A stretch of DNA of 64,000 bases from Anagrus nilaparvatae. Its lineage: Eukaryota; Arthropoda; Insecta; Hymenoptera; Mymaridae. This document shows positions 22,868 to 34,739 of the stretch, one piece after another; position 1 is the stretch's first letter, and every line of letters starts with the position of its first letter. The position numbers and the translations under genes are program-made. The stretch lies in assembly GCA_022575985.1 (NCBI GenBank), contig JAKSXM010000142.1:4900001-4964000 (forward strand), in the 5' to 3' direction. The notes below the pieces were generated by a model, which was not told the DNA's origin, did no database searches, and saw nothing but the letters and a program-made list of their open reading frames with translations.

Positions 22868-23606
22868 ATGGACTACCAAGTATTAATTAATTCTCCACCA
22901 GCTGCTGATTTGTCATCAACAACTTCAGTTTCTGCTAATAATAAATTAACAAATGGTAATTAAAAATGAATTTGTTTTTATTTTAAGCATTGAATATTTA
23001 AAATTTAATGGATCTGATTCATACATTAGTAGACACACAACTACATTGCTTCACCTAGAACATAGAATTTAATTTTTAGAATAGAATTTAATTTCATTTA
23101 ATTTAATTTGGAAATTAAAAAACCTTTTTGTGGTAAATTGGAGATTCACTCCCACCCACCCTCAAAAAATACTTTCTATAGCATATCCAAAAGATAAACA
23201 GGCTCTGTTAAAACAAATTTTTAAATTTCCTTAAGCTTAAATTTTAAGAAACTTATAGAAAAATTTTATTTCCTTGGTAAATGACACTTGATTTTAATCA
23301 CTATAAAATTTTTTAAAAATTTAATTATAATAATTTTTTTAATTAATTTTAAAAGTTATAGCAACGATTGTCTCAATTTAATAAGTTTTTTTTTATTTTC
23401 TAGCAACCATTTCAACACACGAAAAATTTGAAAAAAATTCAAAAACTTCTGTATGTCCAACTTGTCACCAAAATACACTTACAGAAGCAGCGTTTAAAGC
23501 AGTAGAGGCTTACAGACTAAAAAATCTTAGGGATCCAGTAGTGGAAAAAGAAATTGAGAGAAATTTTAATCTATTCATAAATTCACTAGTTATAAATAAA
23601 AAATAA
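22868..23606 (+). CDS. Small CxxC protein, probable truncated LITAF paralogue
   Basis: Exons 22868-22955 and 23404-23606 join in phase 1: 291 nt, 96 aa. The N-terminal tail is MDYQVLINSPPAADLSS and rich in Ser, Thr and Asn. A single CPTCH motif is followed by a charged helical tail (AAFKAVEAYRLKNLRDP, then VVEKEIERN). The first CxxC sits where a LITAF domain begins, and promoter, 5'-UTR intron and exon-1 phase match the LITAF gene 4.5 kb upstream. The membrane helix and the second HxCPxC half are absent. If related, it cannot build the usual two-knuckle zinc site alone. I infer kinship from gene structure rather than sequence; it may instead be an unrelated small protein. Poly(A) signals follow near 23820. 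Confidence 0.6.
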
Positions 23607-24179
23607 TTGGGGCTAAAAAAATATTAAAATTAGATTATAAACCCAAAATGTGAAAGCAATAATTTCAAAAGCATCTCTAGATATGATATGATTTTAAATT
23701 TATTATTTATCTATAAGGCGTAGTTTTAAAACGTTGATTTTTATGATGCTTTAGTTTGCAAGATTTTATGAAGACTGATCTCTAATATAATTTGACTCTA
23801 AGTACATTGTATCTAATTAAGAATAAAAATTATTGTTTTTAAACATTTAATTGTAATTTTGTACCTTATATTTCAATATAAAAAGTACAGTTCAAGTTTT
23901 AAATAAAATATTTATAAAATTTCTTGTTTTTAGTTGTTGATATGAAGTTTGTGATTCAGTGGATTTTTCGATAATATTCTATAAAACCCATTTTAGTAAA
24001 AAATTTGAATTTTTGCACCAATCTAAAAATTAGTAATTTTTAGCAAAATATGGTCATTTGTTTTACTGACTATAACGGTAAGAGAATTATTGATAAAAAA
24101 ATTAAATTTACGGGAATTAAATGTTGATACTAATACAAAAAAAAATAAAACTAACTGGAAGGTATTTTGTTGTAAAAAA

Positions 24180-24930
24180 ATTGTTTATTAGGTACCATGT
24201 TTTATCATTCTGACTAACTTTAAAACTATTATCTCTATACCTACTTTGATTCTAGACTATTATGTATAAAACTTTATTTTAACGATTCGATTCTTTAATA
24301 ATAGCAGTTACTTCTTTTTATTTCTAAGCAATAAATACCTAAACTATATAGTAAGAAAGAAACTCACTCAATTATTAAAAAATTAATGGGATTATGATAA
24401 TTTACCATTTGTTTCGTACAGAAATATTTTATAAAACGTTTTACTTATTATATGTTGAAACTTTTCTAATTATATATTGAAAGAAAAATCTAAACATTGT
24501 AAAGTGGATAATTTATCGTACATAACTTTTACGCCCTATAAGCTTTCATCGTGCAAGTATCTTTCGATAATATTTATAATTAAATATTTATAAATTTTTC
24601 GCTTTTATTACCTTATGTGCGATCAAACTTTTAGTTGTAAGAAAGTTTAGCCCTTATGATCAGTTCCACACTAAGAATAAAAATCAATAGGCAATAAATT
24701 ATAATTTTTACTAGATGTCCCTTTTTTTGTTTTATTTGAATGTTGCCATGCAGCTGTTTTATAAAATATTGTTTCAAATTCATTGCAAAAGTTCATCTTT
24801 TAAACTTGATTTCTTAGAGCTTGGCAAGTTTTTTTTAAATTTCTAAAATTTAAAACAAATCTCAGGATACAAAGAAAATAATTTTGTTCTCTGTACAAAC
24901 TAGGGGCGTGAGGATTTATATTTTGTTTAA
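24180..24930. repeat. Duplication block B, first copy
   Basis: AT-rich, non-coding. It matches 39955-40560 in the same orientation, for example 'ctctatacctactttgattc' and 'acaaactaggggcgtg' against 'acaaactagaggcgtg'. It precedes odorant receptor OR-B, as the second copy precedes OR-C. Confidence 0.7.
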
Positions 24931-25320
24931 ATTTCAAGCACGTAAAAAATTTAATTTATTTATTTGTACATAAGAAATCCATAATTTTAAGCCCATTTTC
25001 TTTGTTTTATTTTTTGCAATGAATCCAAAAAACCGTAGAACCGTAGATGTTACTTTTAACAGTTTTTGAATGTTGTTCGTAACAGATTTGCTGTGAAATG
25101 GGCGGAATACGGCCATGGTCCCACGTACTTTAAATGGGCTAGTGAAACCCATCGCAGCGAATATGTTAAAGTTAAAATTTAGCATTATAGGATAAAAAAT
25201 ATATAAATCTACCAACAAAATTGTAAAATTGCTAAATTGAGTTAAAAGACTAAGATTTATCATTAATTTACTAAAGTTTTAATAATTTTAATAATTTTAA
25301 TAACGTTATTAAAAATTATC
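24930..25320. repeat. Dispersed repeat shared with OR-C intron 3
   Basis: 'aagcacgtaaaaaatttaat', 'tgcaatgaatccaaaaaacc' and, at the other end, 'ttgagttaaaa.actaa...tcattaattta' also occur at 42465-42575 and 43835-43890. There a different repeat splits the copy. The 109-codon minus-strand frame across it is not supported as a gene. Confidence 0.55.
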
Positions 25321-26009
25321 TCTTTTTCTCTAAAATTGGTCAAAAAACTAAAATGGCCGCTAAAATTCAAGAAGTGAACCTTATGAGCTAAAAAATGACA
25401 TTAAGCCTAATTTTTAGAAGTACCTTCTGGAAAAAATACTTTGGAACTGATTTAAAAAACCAACTATAAGGTTTACGTCGGTTTGGTTTAAATTGAGCCA
25501 TAAAGCTTTTTTTAAAAGAAATATACGTATCAGTGTTCAGAAAACAATTTACCCTTTTTAAGCTATTTTTATGTATTCAAAAGTATTCCACTTATTTTAG
25601 CTAGCCAATTTTTCCTTCTTGAATATTACATTCTTAAATGGGTCTCAGAAATGTTTATTTTGGCAAATTCAAATGGTTTATCGGCCCGACTGAAGTCATA
25701 TTTGGTCAAGACTTTATATTTGGTTATAGTGTCTTTGTATTTGACATAATAAATATTTCTAACACGAGTTTCATAATGTTTTTTTCTCTAAAAAGGGCAG
25801 TAATGATGGCCTCTAAAAATTGGAATATTGCCCGCTAGTAGAAAAAAGAATATTTTAATTTAATATTTTAATTTAACTATTTTAAAATGCCTCCTTTAAA
25901 ATTATTTCAGGCGGTACTTAACTGCAAGGGCGTAACCTACATAGTTTACAATTGTTGTACTTTATAGATTTGAAGAAGTAGAAGTAGTAGTTTCTTTAAA
26001 TTGTTTAAC

Positions 26010-26703
26010 GTATATGTTACGGGCAAAGTCCGATCACTGGATAAACCTAGGTCTATCTGGGTAAAGCTAGCTTCACGCAAGCGGTGTTGGATAAAGTTAA
26101 AAAACAAGCGGTCTTAAATGCAACTCAAAATGCCAAAGTGGTTTGCATGTGTAAACAACTAAGAATAAATCCATAAATAATATTAGTTAATAGTATATTA
26201 CGAGCCCGTGTCCAGAAAATTAAAGAATGACCCAAATTGCACGTAAATTACCACTTGAGGCTAAGCCGAGGTCGGTAAACTGCGATTTGGGCCATTCTTC
26301 ATTTATGGACAAGGGTTGTATACAGTTTTTCTTCTTCAGTGGTGAGAAAACGCGTCTTTTCCGGTCGCGTAGCGATCGGGAAATACTTGCTTTTTTGCCA
26401 CTGACAAGAAAAATTTATTTAGTATAAATTTGTAGGTATTACCTTGTTCATAAATATATTTGTATAGTAAAATAACCAAATTAAAAAGTTTATTTGATTA
26501 GAAAGTTATGATAGGTAACGTCATAAAATAATATGTTACAATAATTTTTGTATGCTAGTTCAAGTTTTTTTTCTAAACGGATTTAATCAAAGCATTAGTA
26601 GATAAAATTGAACAGAAAAGATAAAAGTTATCAAGAATCTAACTTTATCCAACACCACTTGGACCTCGATAGACCTAGGTTGGACTATACCCGTAACATA
26701 TAC
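26010..26703. mobile_element. TIR element just upstream of OR-B, with nested foldback
   Basis: Ends gtatatgttacggg (26010) and, inverted, cccgtaacatatac (to 26703) are followed inward by further pairing: 'aacctaggtctatc', 'ggtgttggataaagtt'. Total about 694 bp. A second short foldback (26221-26304) is nested inside. It ends about 175 bp before the OR-B TATA box. No transposase was seen. Confidence 0.65.
26221..26304. mobile_element. Short foldback element (copy 2), nested
   Basis: The arms aaagaatgacccaaattgca and gcgatttgggccattcttca match the copy at 14365-14465. It lies inside the larger TIR element, so it inserted later. Confidence 0.6.
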
Positions 26704-26878
26704 ACTGTTTTTTAAGAAAATTAATAAACGCTCTGCAGTATGACAATAATTATTGCACTAGGGGACATTTGAAAGAAGCATTTATCTAATTATATTGAAT
26801 TTATTTTATTTATAATATGCAACTATTATAAATCAATAAGTTTATGAGCTTGTTTTAGAGGTTCCTTTAATAGCTGTT

Positions 26879-26888
26879 TATATAAAAG
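26879..26888 (+). promoter_or_regulatory. TATA box of OR-B
   Basis: tatataaaag, 32 bases before the start codon, so the 5' leader would be very short. Confidence 0.55.
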
Positions 26889-26919
26889 GATTTCTATGAT
26901 TTTTAAATCAGTATAGAAA

Positions 26920-29581
26920 ATGGATTCTTTCGATAGAGTATTTAAATTTTTAACTTTTTGCGGTCTATGGTACCCAAAAAATGGTTTTGATTCTAAATAT
27001 TTGGAAATACTTTATTGGTTGCAAGCTTTTTTTTACAGAGTTGGTTTTATAATTTATTTTACTTTGCTTCAAAATCTTTATTTACTTTTCGACTGTGAAG
27101 GTTTCGAAGATTTTACTGAACATTTTTTATGGGCTTTTTCTTCAATAGTTATTTCGTTTAAAATATATTTCGTAGTATCAAATCGTAAAAAAATTGTAAC
27201 TTTAACAAAAATTTTGCATGAAGATTTATTTGTACCAAATAACAAAACTGAACATTGTGCTTATCAAAATTATATGGACCAACATAGGTATTAAGTTAAT
27301 ATTTTTGCTTTTAATATAGAGTAAATTCATATGAAATGTTCATAGGGCACATAGGCTTCCAAGTCGGGTCTTCGAATCGTGCTCTAGGTTTGCAACCTGG
27401 TTTATACTTATAAAATGTCCTCTCTTCTACAAGCTCAGGTCTTAATATGCTTTCTGACCGCTGTAGTGAATTTTGGAAATTCTTGTCATTTTCGGAATCT
27501 AAGATGACAATTCTTCGTTTTATTATTAAAATCGATTAAAAAACATTTTTAAAAAAATCAAAAACTAATGATCGCTCGAAAATTTTCCTGACGACACAAT
27601 GGTCCAAACAGTTTTTCAAAATTTATAAGTTGAAAACCGAAAAATTGAAAAATGTAACCCTAACTCACACTATATTATAACTCCGGTGGCTCATTTCCAA
27701 ATGTCTTCAGATTGATCATGAAGGTATTTTATTGCATATACTTTTTCCTGGTTCAATTACCTACTTGATTATTTTACATAGGAAAAAGTTGTACGGACAA
27801 TTCTAAACATTTTCACCATTTTTGGCGCAAAAAAACTATTTTTGTGGGTAATTAATGTTTTTAATTCTATTTATAATTTTTCATAAAATTTTATAATTTT
27901 TCACAAAAAAACATTTTTTTAACCCTGCAAAGCATTTTCTTGTCCATAATACTCTAAAAAACTGCAATTATTAAAACTAGTAATAAAATGAAAACTCGAA
28001 ATTATTCATTTTTATACTATTTGAACAGTATTTGATCATTTTTTTTAATGCTAAATCCAAATAAATTAATGTAAAAGAGCTCTGATCGATTTAAGAAAAA
28101 TAAATTAATCTTTCTAGTTAGATCGATCATGCGTTTTGATTTTTTTTTTTAAATATTTTAAATCAATTTGTCAATAAAACGAAAATTGGCGAAAATTTCC
28201 AAACTTGTAGGAGAGAGGACATTTCATAAGTATAAGTCATTGTGCAAACCTAGAGCAGATTTCGAATGCCTAGAAGTCTATGTATTTACACGACATCTAG
28301 GTATATGAAATTACTCTGGACCCAAATGAAAATAATTAAAACTAAATTCTTATTTACAGATTTTTCTTTTATTTTTTATTTACTTTATTTTCTGTTGCTG
28401 GAAATTTAATAGCATATTCACCATTTTTAGTAGCAAAAAGTAATTTTAAATGGTTAATACAAAAATGGTACCCAATTACAATAAATAATAATTATCTATG
28501 GATGACACGCGTTTTTGATTGTTATTGTATATTTTTTGGAGCTTCGACAAATTGTGGTTTCGAATCTACATTTGCAGGTTTTGTGTATCATATTAATGCA
28601 CAATATGATATTTTATACTTGAGATTAAAATCTCTACCTAAAATATCCGAAGAAAATAATTTCAATGAAGAAATCGAACAACAATATTTGAATAAATTAA
28701 TAATAAAGCATCAGAAATTAACTAAGTAATAACTTTTATTAATTAATTAAAAACATGATTTTTTTGATGAAAAATATTTTCATTTACAGATTTATAAATA
28801 CATTAAATAAAAGTTATGAAAATATTTTAGCAATTCAATGTATTTTAAACAGCTTTTTATTATCAGTGAATATTTATCAACTAGCTACGATGAAACAAGG
28901 CTTTTCAATAATAATTGTTTTAAATGTAATGTTTTATTCGGCTGTTTTAGTACAACTTTTTATTTACTGCTGTTTTGGTGAAAACTTATCAACAAAGGTA
29001 TTTTTTTCGTTTATACTATTTAGAAATCTGAACTATTAAGAAAAATCACTAACAAAGTTTCTGATTTCATGAAAAAGTTGTTAATATAAATTTTAAACTG
29101 CTCAAAATTTTTTTAGAGTTCCTCTTTAACTGAAATGGTGATAAATATCGACTGGGCTATTTTAAGCCGTAAATCAATTCGTAAATTAAATTTTATGATG
29201 CTTAATACACAAAACCCCTTGATAATTAGATGTCGACATTTTATTATATTATCACTAGCTACTTTTCTCGGGGTAAGTAAAATAATAGCTTTTTTAAAAT
29301 GGGTGGGATAAATACCGTTTTTTTATATCAAGATTTATAATATAAACTAAAGGACTCACAATATGAGTCAGACTTTTTATTACCTTATTACTAATATTAT
29401 CAGTGTCACAAGCTACATTATCAGCTAGTTTGCTTATAATATTTTCAATTTCTCTAATATCGGTTGGATCAATGAAAAAAGATTCTCAAAAATATTTTTA
29501 AATGATCTTAATATTTATTATTTTCAGGTAATGAAATTATCATTTTCAGTGTTTAATATGTTGAGATCCTTAACTAATTAA
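26920..29581 (+). CDS. Odorant receptor OR-B (7tm_6), five exons, complete
   Basis: Insect odorant receptor channel subunit. Exons 26920-27287, 28360-28725, 28790-28997, 29117-29272 and 29528-29581 total 1152 nt, 383 aa. Phases are 2, 2, 0, 0, as in the other two receptors of this window. Start is MDSFDRVFKFLTFCGLWYPK. Later marks are QKWYPI in exon 2, the exon 2/3 joint HQKLTKFINTLNKSYENI, INIDWAILSRKSIRKLNF in exon 4, and the C-terminus MKLSFSVFNMLRSLTN. Hydrophobic stretches fit seven helices. Intron 1 is 1072 nt instead of 61-67 nt in the paralogues, because a MULE-like element sits in it. No frame break was seen. Exon 4 and everything downstream recur as a decayed copy from 46.8 kb. The ligand is unknown. 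Confidence 0.9.
27338..28302. mobile_element. MULE-like TIR element in OR-B intron 1
   Basis: A 965-bp insert with long inverted ends, for example 'gtgctctaggtttgca' facing 'tgcaaacctagagcag' and 'aaatgtcctctc' facing 'gagaggacattt'. A 9-bp repeat, atatgaaat, flanks it at 27329-27337 and 28303-28311. Nine-base duplications with arms of 100 bp or so are typical of Mutator-like elements. No transposase was seen. Confidence 0.65.
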
Positions 29582-30478
29582 CAACTTATTTATTTGTACA
29601 AGTAGTAAAATAGTAGTAATTATTAGCTACTATTAGCAATTTCAAGAAAAAGTTTTTTTTCAATTCAAGTCAGTGAATTTATTAATTTTTAAGAACTAAA
29701 TATAACATGCTGCTGCTCCATATTATATTAGTTCAAAATTGAAATGGAATTTTAATAGATTCAATTTTTAGTATACTAATTCTATGTACCTATTGAATAA
29801 AAAAATATAAAAAGAGATTTTTTGAAATTATAATTGTTGATACTGCTTATTCTACATACTTAAACATTAACTTTTTGTATTTCTTTTTCGAGTAAATATC
29901 TGACTAAATACTTTCATAAAAATTTGTAATATTGGTATTTTAAAATTGGTCATTTTTGAACAAAAATGGGCATTCAATTTATTGTCCATCACTGTGAGAA
30001 AATTAGAATTTACGACTTGAAAGCTGACCCTTTCAGAAAAGAAAACATTAATTGGATTTCTAATGATTTATAAGCTTATTCATGGTCATGGTTATAATAT
30101 CATAGAAAATTATAGAAGATAGCTGGTGAAATAGCATATCTTGAAAAGTTTTAATTGTGCTATATTATTTTCAATATAAAATATAAAATTATAAAATGTG
30201 TCATTTGATTGGCTAAATAAGAAAAAAGTACTGCCCTTTATTATAATCATAAAAATGCTATTGAATATTATACCAATTAAAGATATAGTAGAAGAAGAAG
30301 AACTAATTTCCTATAAGTATTATCTGAATGCTATTACTCTTAGCTCTTTGCATTATTCTTTACATTTTATTTATGCTGTCGTTAACATCTTAAAGTGCAT
30401 CTTCAGTTTTATTAATACGAATATCTAAAAATTTCTTTTCTTTAAACTCTATAAAAATTTTATTATTTACTTCAAAAA

Positions 30479-31466
30479 ATGAATTTACAGAATAAATTAA
30501 TCATATTATTAGTTTTAACTAAATTGATTGAATTCTATATTTTCTATATGAAAAACGAAGAAATTACATTTTTTACTAAATATTTTACAAACGATTCAAA
30601 TGATTTCTTAAAAATGCATCTAAAACTATTCATTTTTAAATTTTATAAAAAAAGTTAAGTATTTTAATTTTATATTTTATTGATATAAATTAGCATTAAT
30701 TTTTACAGATAATCTTTTTATCAGTTTAACTTATTAGTGCACTTGATATCAAGCAGCTTTAATTATCATAGAATTTTGAATTCAGAAACCGTTTTAAGAC
30801 TAAAAATTTAACTGTATTTCAGTTTTAAAGTCAATTTAAGCCTGAAATCATTCAGAAAATATAGAATAAGGGTTGAACATCATAAAGTAAGCGAAATTTC
30901 ATAGTATTTTGCGGACAAAAGTGCCACTTTGATCAAAAATCTTATTATTCGAAAACTACCTTTTATTTCTGAAATATGAAAGGTTTTCATTTCAGGTTAT
31001 TAAATTAAAAATCAATATAGACAAGTTGTAGAATTTTACCTATGACCTCGAAACTTTTTAAACTAAGTTGAATAGAGCGAAATTTTCAATTTCTTAAAAA
31101 TGTTAAATTTTTATAGGCTTTTAAGTTCTTAGGTAAAATTCTATAGCTAAAACGATTGTTACAATAAAAATTCCATAAAAATTAAAGTTGCTAGATATCA
31201 AGCGGCACGTTATCCACCTTGGTGCTGATGGGTTAAATATTTCTGATTTAAATTGACTGATAATCTGACAAAAATTAAAGGGGTTTTGAATGAACTTTGA
31301 TATTTTACATTTGTAAATTGATGAAAACTCAATTTCTTCAATTCTTAAAATCGAATTAATTAATTTTTTTTTGCAGTAAAACCAAAAAGCATAGCAAGCT
31401 TACTATTAACAATCAGAAGGATAAATTTGAAACAAATTTTTTTCTGTCCAAAAAGAAAAATTTAAT
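30479..31466 (+). CDS. Unrecognised small peptide-like gene, copy 1
   Basis: The first block, 30479-30653, is open from ATG for 58 codons (MNLQNKLIILLVLTKLIEFY at the start). The hydrophobic N-terminus could be a signal or anchor segment. A possible donor (gttaagt) joins in phase 1 to the acceptor at 31376 (ttttttgcag). This adds PKSIASLLLTIRRINLKQ and a stop, about 87 aa in total. The copy at 48732 keeps the same 60-codon length without indels, and the same second-block frame, after 20-30% amino-acid change. That suggests coding. The second-exon join is tentative. A later splice-bounded open block at 32295-32402 could be a further exon or untranslated. I do not recognise the family. Confidence 0.45.
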
Positions 31467-33905
31467 AGAGTAAAAGGTAAGAATTAATTAATAAAGCATA
31501 ATATCTTGAATTATTTTAAAATTCGCTATTTGAAAAATACCCTAAGAATCCCCATCTAATAACATGGGAACCTGTATTTCTAAATACAGAAAGCCCGTTA
31601 AATTAAACAGTAAATATCAGATGTTTTTTCCAAAATAATAAATTCATCCAATACTTATCATTTTCGTCCCAATGTGCTGTTGTAACTTTGTTAGTAAACT
31701 AATAAAAGCGCAAAAAAGCATTTAAAAAAATTATTTAATTAGTTTTTTTTTTTTAATTTATTGTTTTAAGCTAAAAATTTTCTCGGGAAAAAGGTTGAAG
31801 TGACCTGCTAAACAAAAACCAGCCAAATTAATGGAAAATCATTAATGCTGACACTAAAATTTGTCGTTCTTATTGAGATGTGTTAATAAAGTTTATCAAA
31901 AACTTCGAGTTTATTTATATTAAAAGAGTAAAGGCAGAACATCTCAAACATCTCACAAAGTATAACTATTTAGTGACCAAAAAAGTCTTGATTTTACGGC
32001 CGCGTTCTATAATATGTATTAATTCAATCGTAACACGAAAATTCAATTTATAGAAAAGTATTTAAAAGAGCAATAATAATAATAAAAGTTAGAAAATTTT
32101 TCATCCTTTAAAATGTGAAATTTTTTGAAAATAAAAAATTAAAATTTATTTGAATTAAAATCCAATCAAACTCCTAATGAATGAAGCAAAACTAAAATAA
32201 ATTCCAGCCCTTAAAGGATTAAAAACTAAATTACATATTTAAAATTAACTGATATTCTATTTCTAAATTTTATAAAATATTTATTTATTCTAGATTATGC
32301 TGCCATGGTCTGTCAACAATGAAGATATATCAACAATCAATCAACAATTATCATGGATGCACAGAAAATTTTACAATACAGTTTTACACATTTTACAAGA
32401 ATAAAAATATATTATCTATACGCTGTTGCATTATAGATAAACAGTGATAATCAGATTATAATATTTTTAAATAAAGAAGAATTCAAAATTTTGTATAAGT
32501 TATTTTTTCACCTTTAATAAAATCGATTTTTAGTCCATATGTTACATAAAAGTTGACATGAAAACTTTGAGGAACTTTATATTTTCTAATAAATAAAAAT
32601 TTATGATTCTATGGAGTTATATTTTTAGCACTCTCTTGTACAAAAAATATAGAACCTTCCTTTTTTACTAATTTTATATTAGAAAATTTCTAAAAAGGCC
32701 TAGTATAATAATGGCATATGTTTATTTAAGATGTAATTTTAATATTTTACCCTTATTTTTAATAAAAATTAAAACAATTTAAATATTTTATTTATTTGGT
32801 CATATACAACGCAAGAAAATTTTTTAATCTGCAAAAATGTCTTTGCATTCTAGATAATAAGAAATTAATATAGCTGATTGACGAAAATCTATATTTTAAA
32901 ATGTTTGTTTTACTAGGTGAACTTTTTTATACCATTTTTTCGAAGAATAGTTAACAAGAAAGGTGCTTTAAAGACTTATCGACGTTAAATTTTCTATTTA
33001 CAGTTCTATGGAATTTCCAAACCCTATATTTTGTTTTTCAAAGAGGAACCTTAGTTATAGGTAAAATTTGGATTTACGATTTTTTTCATGTTAGTAATTT
33101 TTTTGAATTTCAGATGTTAATGCCTAAATTTTTGTAATGATGGTTCTAGTTCAATGAAATCCATTTTCCTATTCTATGAGGAACCAGATTTATCAGTTAC
33201 TCAGTGATTTTTTTTCCTTATTTAATAAATAACTATTTAAAAAATAATTAAACATACTAAACTATTCATTATAGGTACTTTTTATTCGTATTTGTTGCCA
33301 AAAATTACAAAACTATATGAACAATTAAACACTTAAAACTACATAATTAATTATAATTTTTACTTTTAATTACTTGCTAAAACTTTATTTATTTTTTTTT
33401 TATTTGTATATTTTTTTTTAGATTTTCTTAAATAATTTTTTATGATATTATTTAACAAATATTACAAATTGTTCGTTTAAAACTTTTAAATAAATTTAAT
33501 AAATAGATAATTCGAATGTAATGAACAACTTTTTTTTCAATGCACGAATGAAAATTTTATCGTTTCATTTAGTTGGAAGGAAAAAATTTTACTAATGCTG
33601 GTAAGAATGAGAATATACAACTGTTTATTAAACTCCCTTGAACTATATTCTTCCCTTCGTCCTAAAAATCAAATATAGCGCCTGCGCTATTTTATGCGTT
33701 AACTAAAAAAAGTTTTCTGGTATTTCATGAAATTTCTAAAGCATGGAAAAAGTAAAAATTATTCCTGTTTGAATAAAATTATCCGGATTGACTCATAGAC
33801 AAATACAAATTTACTGTGAACCAATTAAGTCCAAAATATTAAAGATTCATAGCTTTCTTAAGATTTGTCCTAATGAATAATATTCGGTAGCTAGATGGAC
33901 TTAAC

Positions 33906-33928
33906 CTGAGGATGGACTAAGTCCGTAT
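33906..33928 (+). ncRNA. Degenerate hammerhead-like motif of a Penelope element
   Basis: ctgagga, then t, then the stem ggac-taa-gtcc, then gtat where a hammerhead ribozyme needs gaaa. The same motif with the same change is at 59714. Arrangement matches the better motif at 34664, so this looks like the upstream pseudo-LTR of the same element with a broken catalytic core. Confidence 0.4.
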
Positions 33929-34021
33929 TTGTATGAAGCATTTTTCACTTTAATAACTATTTACTATTATGAATTTTAAACTTTATTATAAGTTAACTTA
34001 AGTCTGTCTAAGTCGAGTGAT

Positions 34022-34378
34022 TTGCATTTTATTAATAAATCAGGTGTATACAAAATTAATTGTCTTTACTGCGATAAATATTACATCGGCCAAACCGGTC
34101 GTAGTTTTTCTAAAAGATTCGTCAAACATAAGCCTAAAATAACATCAGACCTCAGTAAAAATACTAATTTTGGACTACACCTGATCAATGAAAATCATGA
34201 TTGTAAGGACATTTATAAACACTACTATCTTACACCTATACATTTTTGTAATAAAGGAAAATATACGGATACTTTAGAAGAATTCAAAATATATAAAAAT
34301 ACAAAATTAGACAAAGATAAGATGCTCAACGATAAATTAATTTTCAATAAAAATATTCTTTACGATAAACTATTATGA
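34022..34378 (+). pseudogene. Penelope-like element, GIY-YIG endonuclease fragment
   Basis: About 118 codons of the C-terminal GIY-YIG nuclease of a Penelope-like retroelement: SGVYKINCLYCDKYYIGQTG, then RSFSKRFVKHK, ending with the DTLEEFKIYK block typical of these elements. The domain nicks DNA for target-primed reverse transcription. The open frame has no ATG, and no reverse transcriptase is visible upstream, where only the pseudo-LTR-like segment and older duplicated DNA lie. The copy is therefore 5'-truncated. The nuclease frame itself is open to its stop, so the insertion may be fairly young. Confidence 0.85.
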
Positions 34379-34662
34379 TTTTTAAAACACCATAAATATT
34401 TCCCTTTAAATTTAAAATATCTTTAAAACAGGTTTTTTTTCAGTAATTATATAATTTAAATTATTTACACACACATATCAATGTATTTATTGTATCATTA
34501 TTTATTAAATATTTTATTATTCTCAAATTATATACGTTACACCTCATAATATTATTTACAAAATTTAGTATTAATAAGTTGCTCGACTACGTAACATGGA
34601 CATAAATATTGTTTAAAGTGTTTTAAAGATAATTTTATTTTAACTTTCTCATTGATTGAGAT

Positions 34663-34704
34663 AAACCTGAAGATGAAAATTTAACTTTTCGAAACGCGTC
34701 GTTT
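34663..34704 (+). ncRNA. Hammerhead ribozyme-like motif, type I minimal
   Basis: ctgaaga (34667-34673), one bulged t, stem II gaaaa/ttttc, gaaa (34691-34694), then cgcgtc giving a two-pair stem III and a GUC cleavage triplet at 34698-34700. Flanking aaac (34663-34666) pairs with gttt (34701-34704) as stem I. Conserved core bases are all present. Such minimal hammerheads are known in Penelope-like elements, and this one lies about 290 bp after the GIY-YIG stop. Confidence 0.6.
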
Positions 34705-34739
34705 TGTTATAAAATTACTTAATTGTAAAAAGAATAAAA

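Larger units (their letters stand above)
29101..34020. repeat. Duplication block A, first copy
   Basis: Collinear with 46810-59840 in the same orientation. Anchors are OR exon 4 (29117/46830), the small ORF (30479/48732), 'caagcttactattaacaatc' (31399/50013), 'gctgccatggt' (32301/56557), 'tagcgcctgcgctatttta' (33675/59179) and the 'cctgaggatggactaagtcc' motif (33905/59713). This copy is compact; the other is expanded by insertions. Confidence 0.8.

Noticed and set aside
24934..25263. 109-codon minus-strand ORF
   Set aside because: Lies on a dispersed repeat also found, interrupted, in OR-C intron 3; composition is not protein-like.
30198..30428. 76-codon ORF ahead of the small peptide-like gene
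   Set aside because: The duplicate at about 48520-48710 has a frameshift and stop in the same place, so the frame is not conserved.
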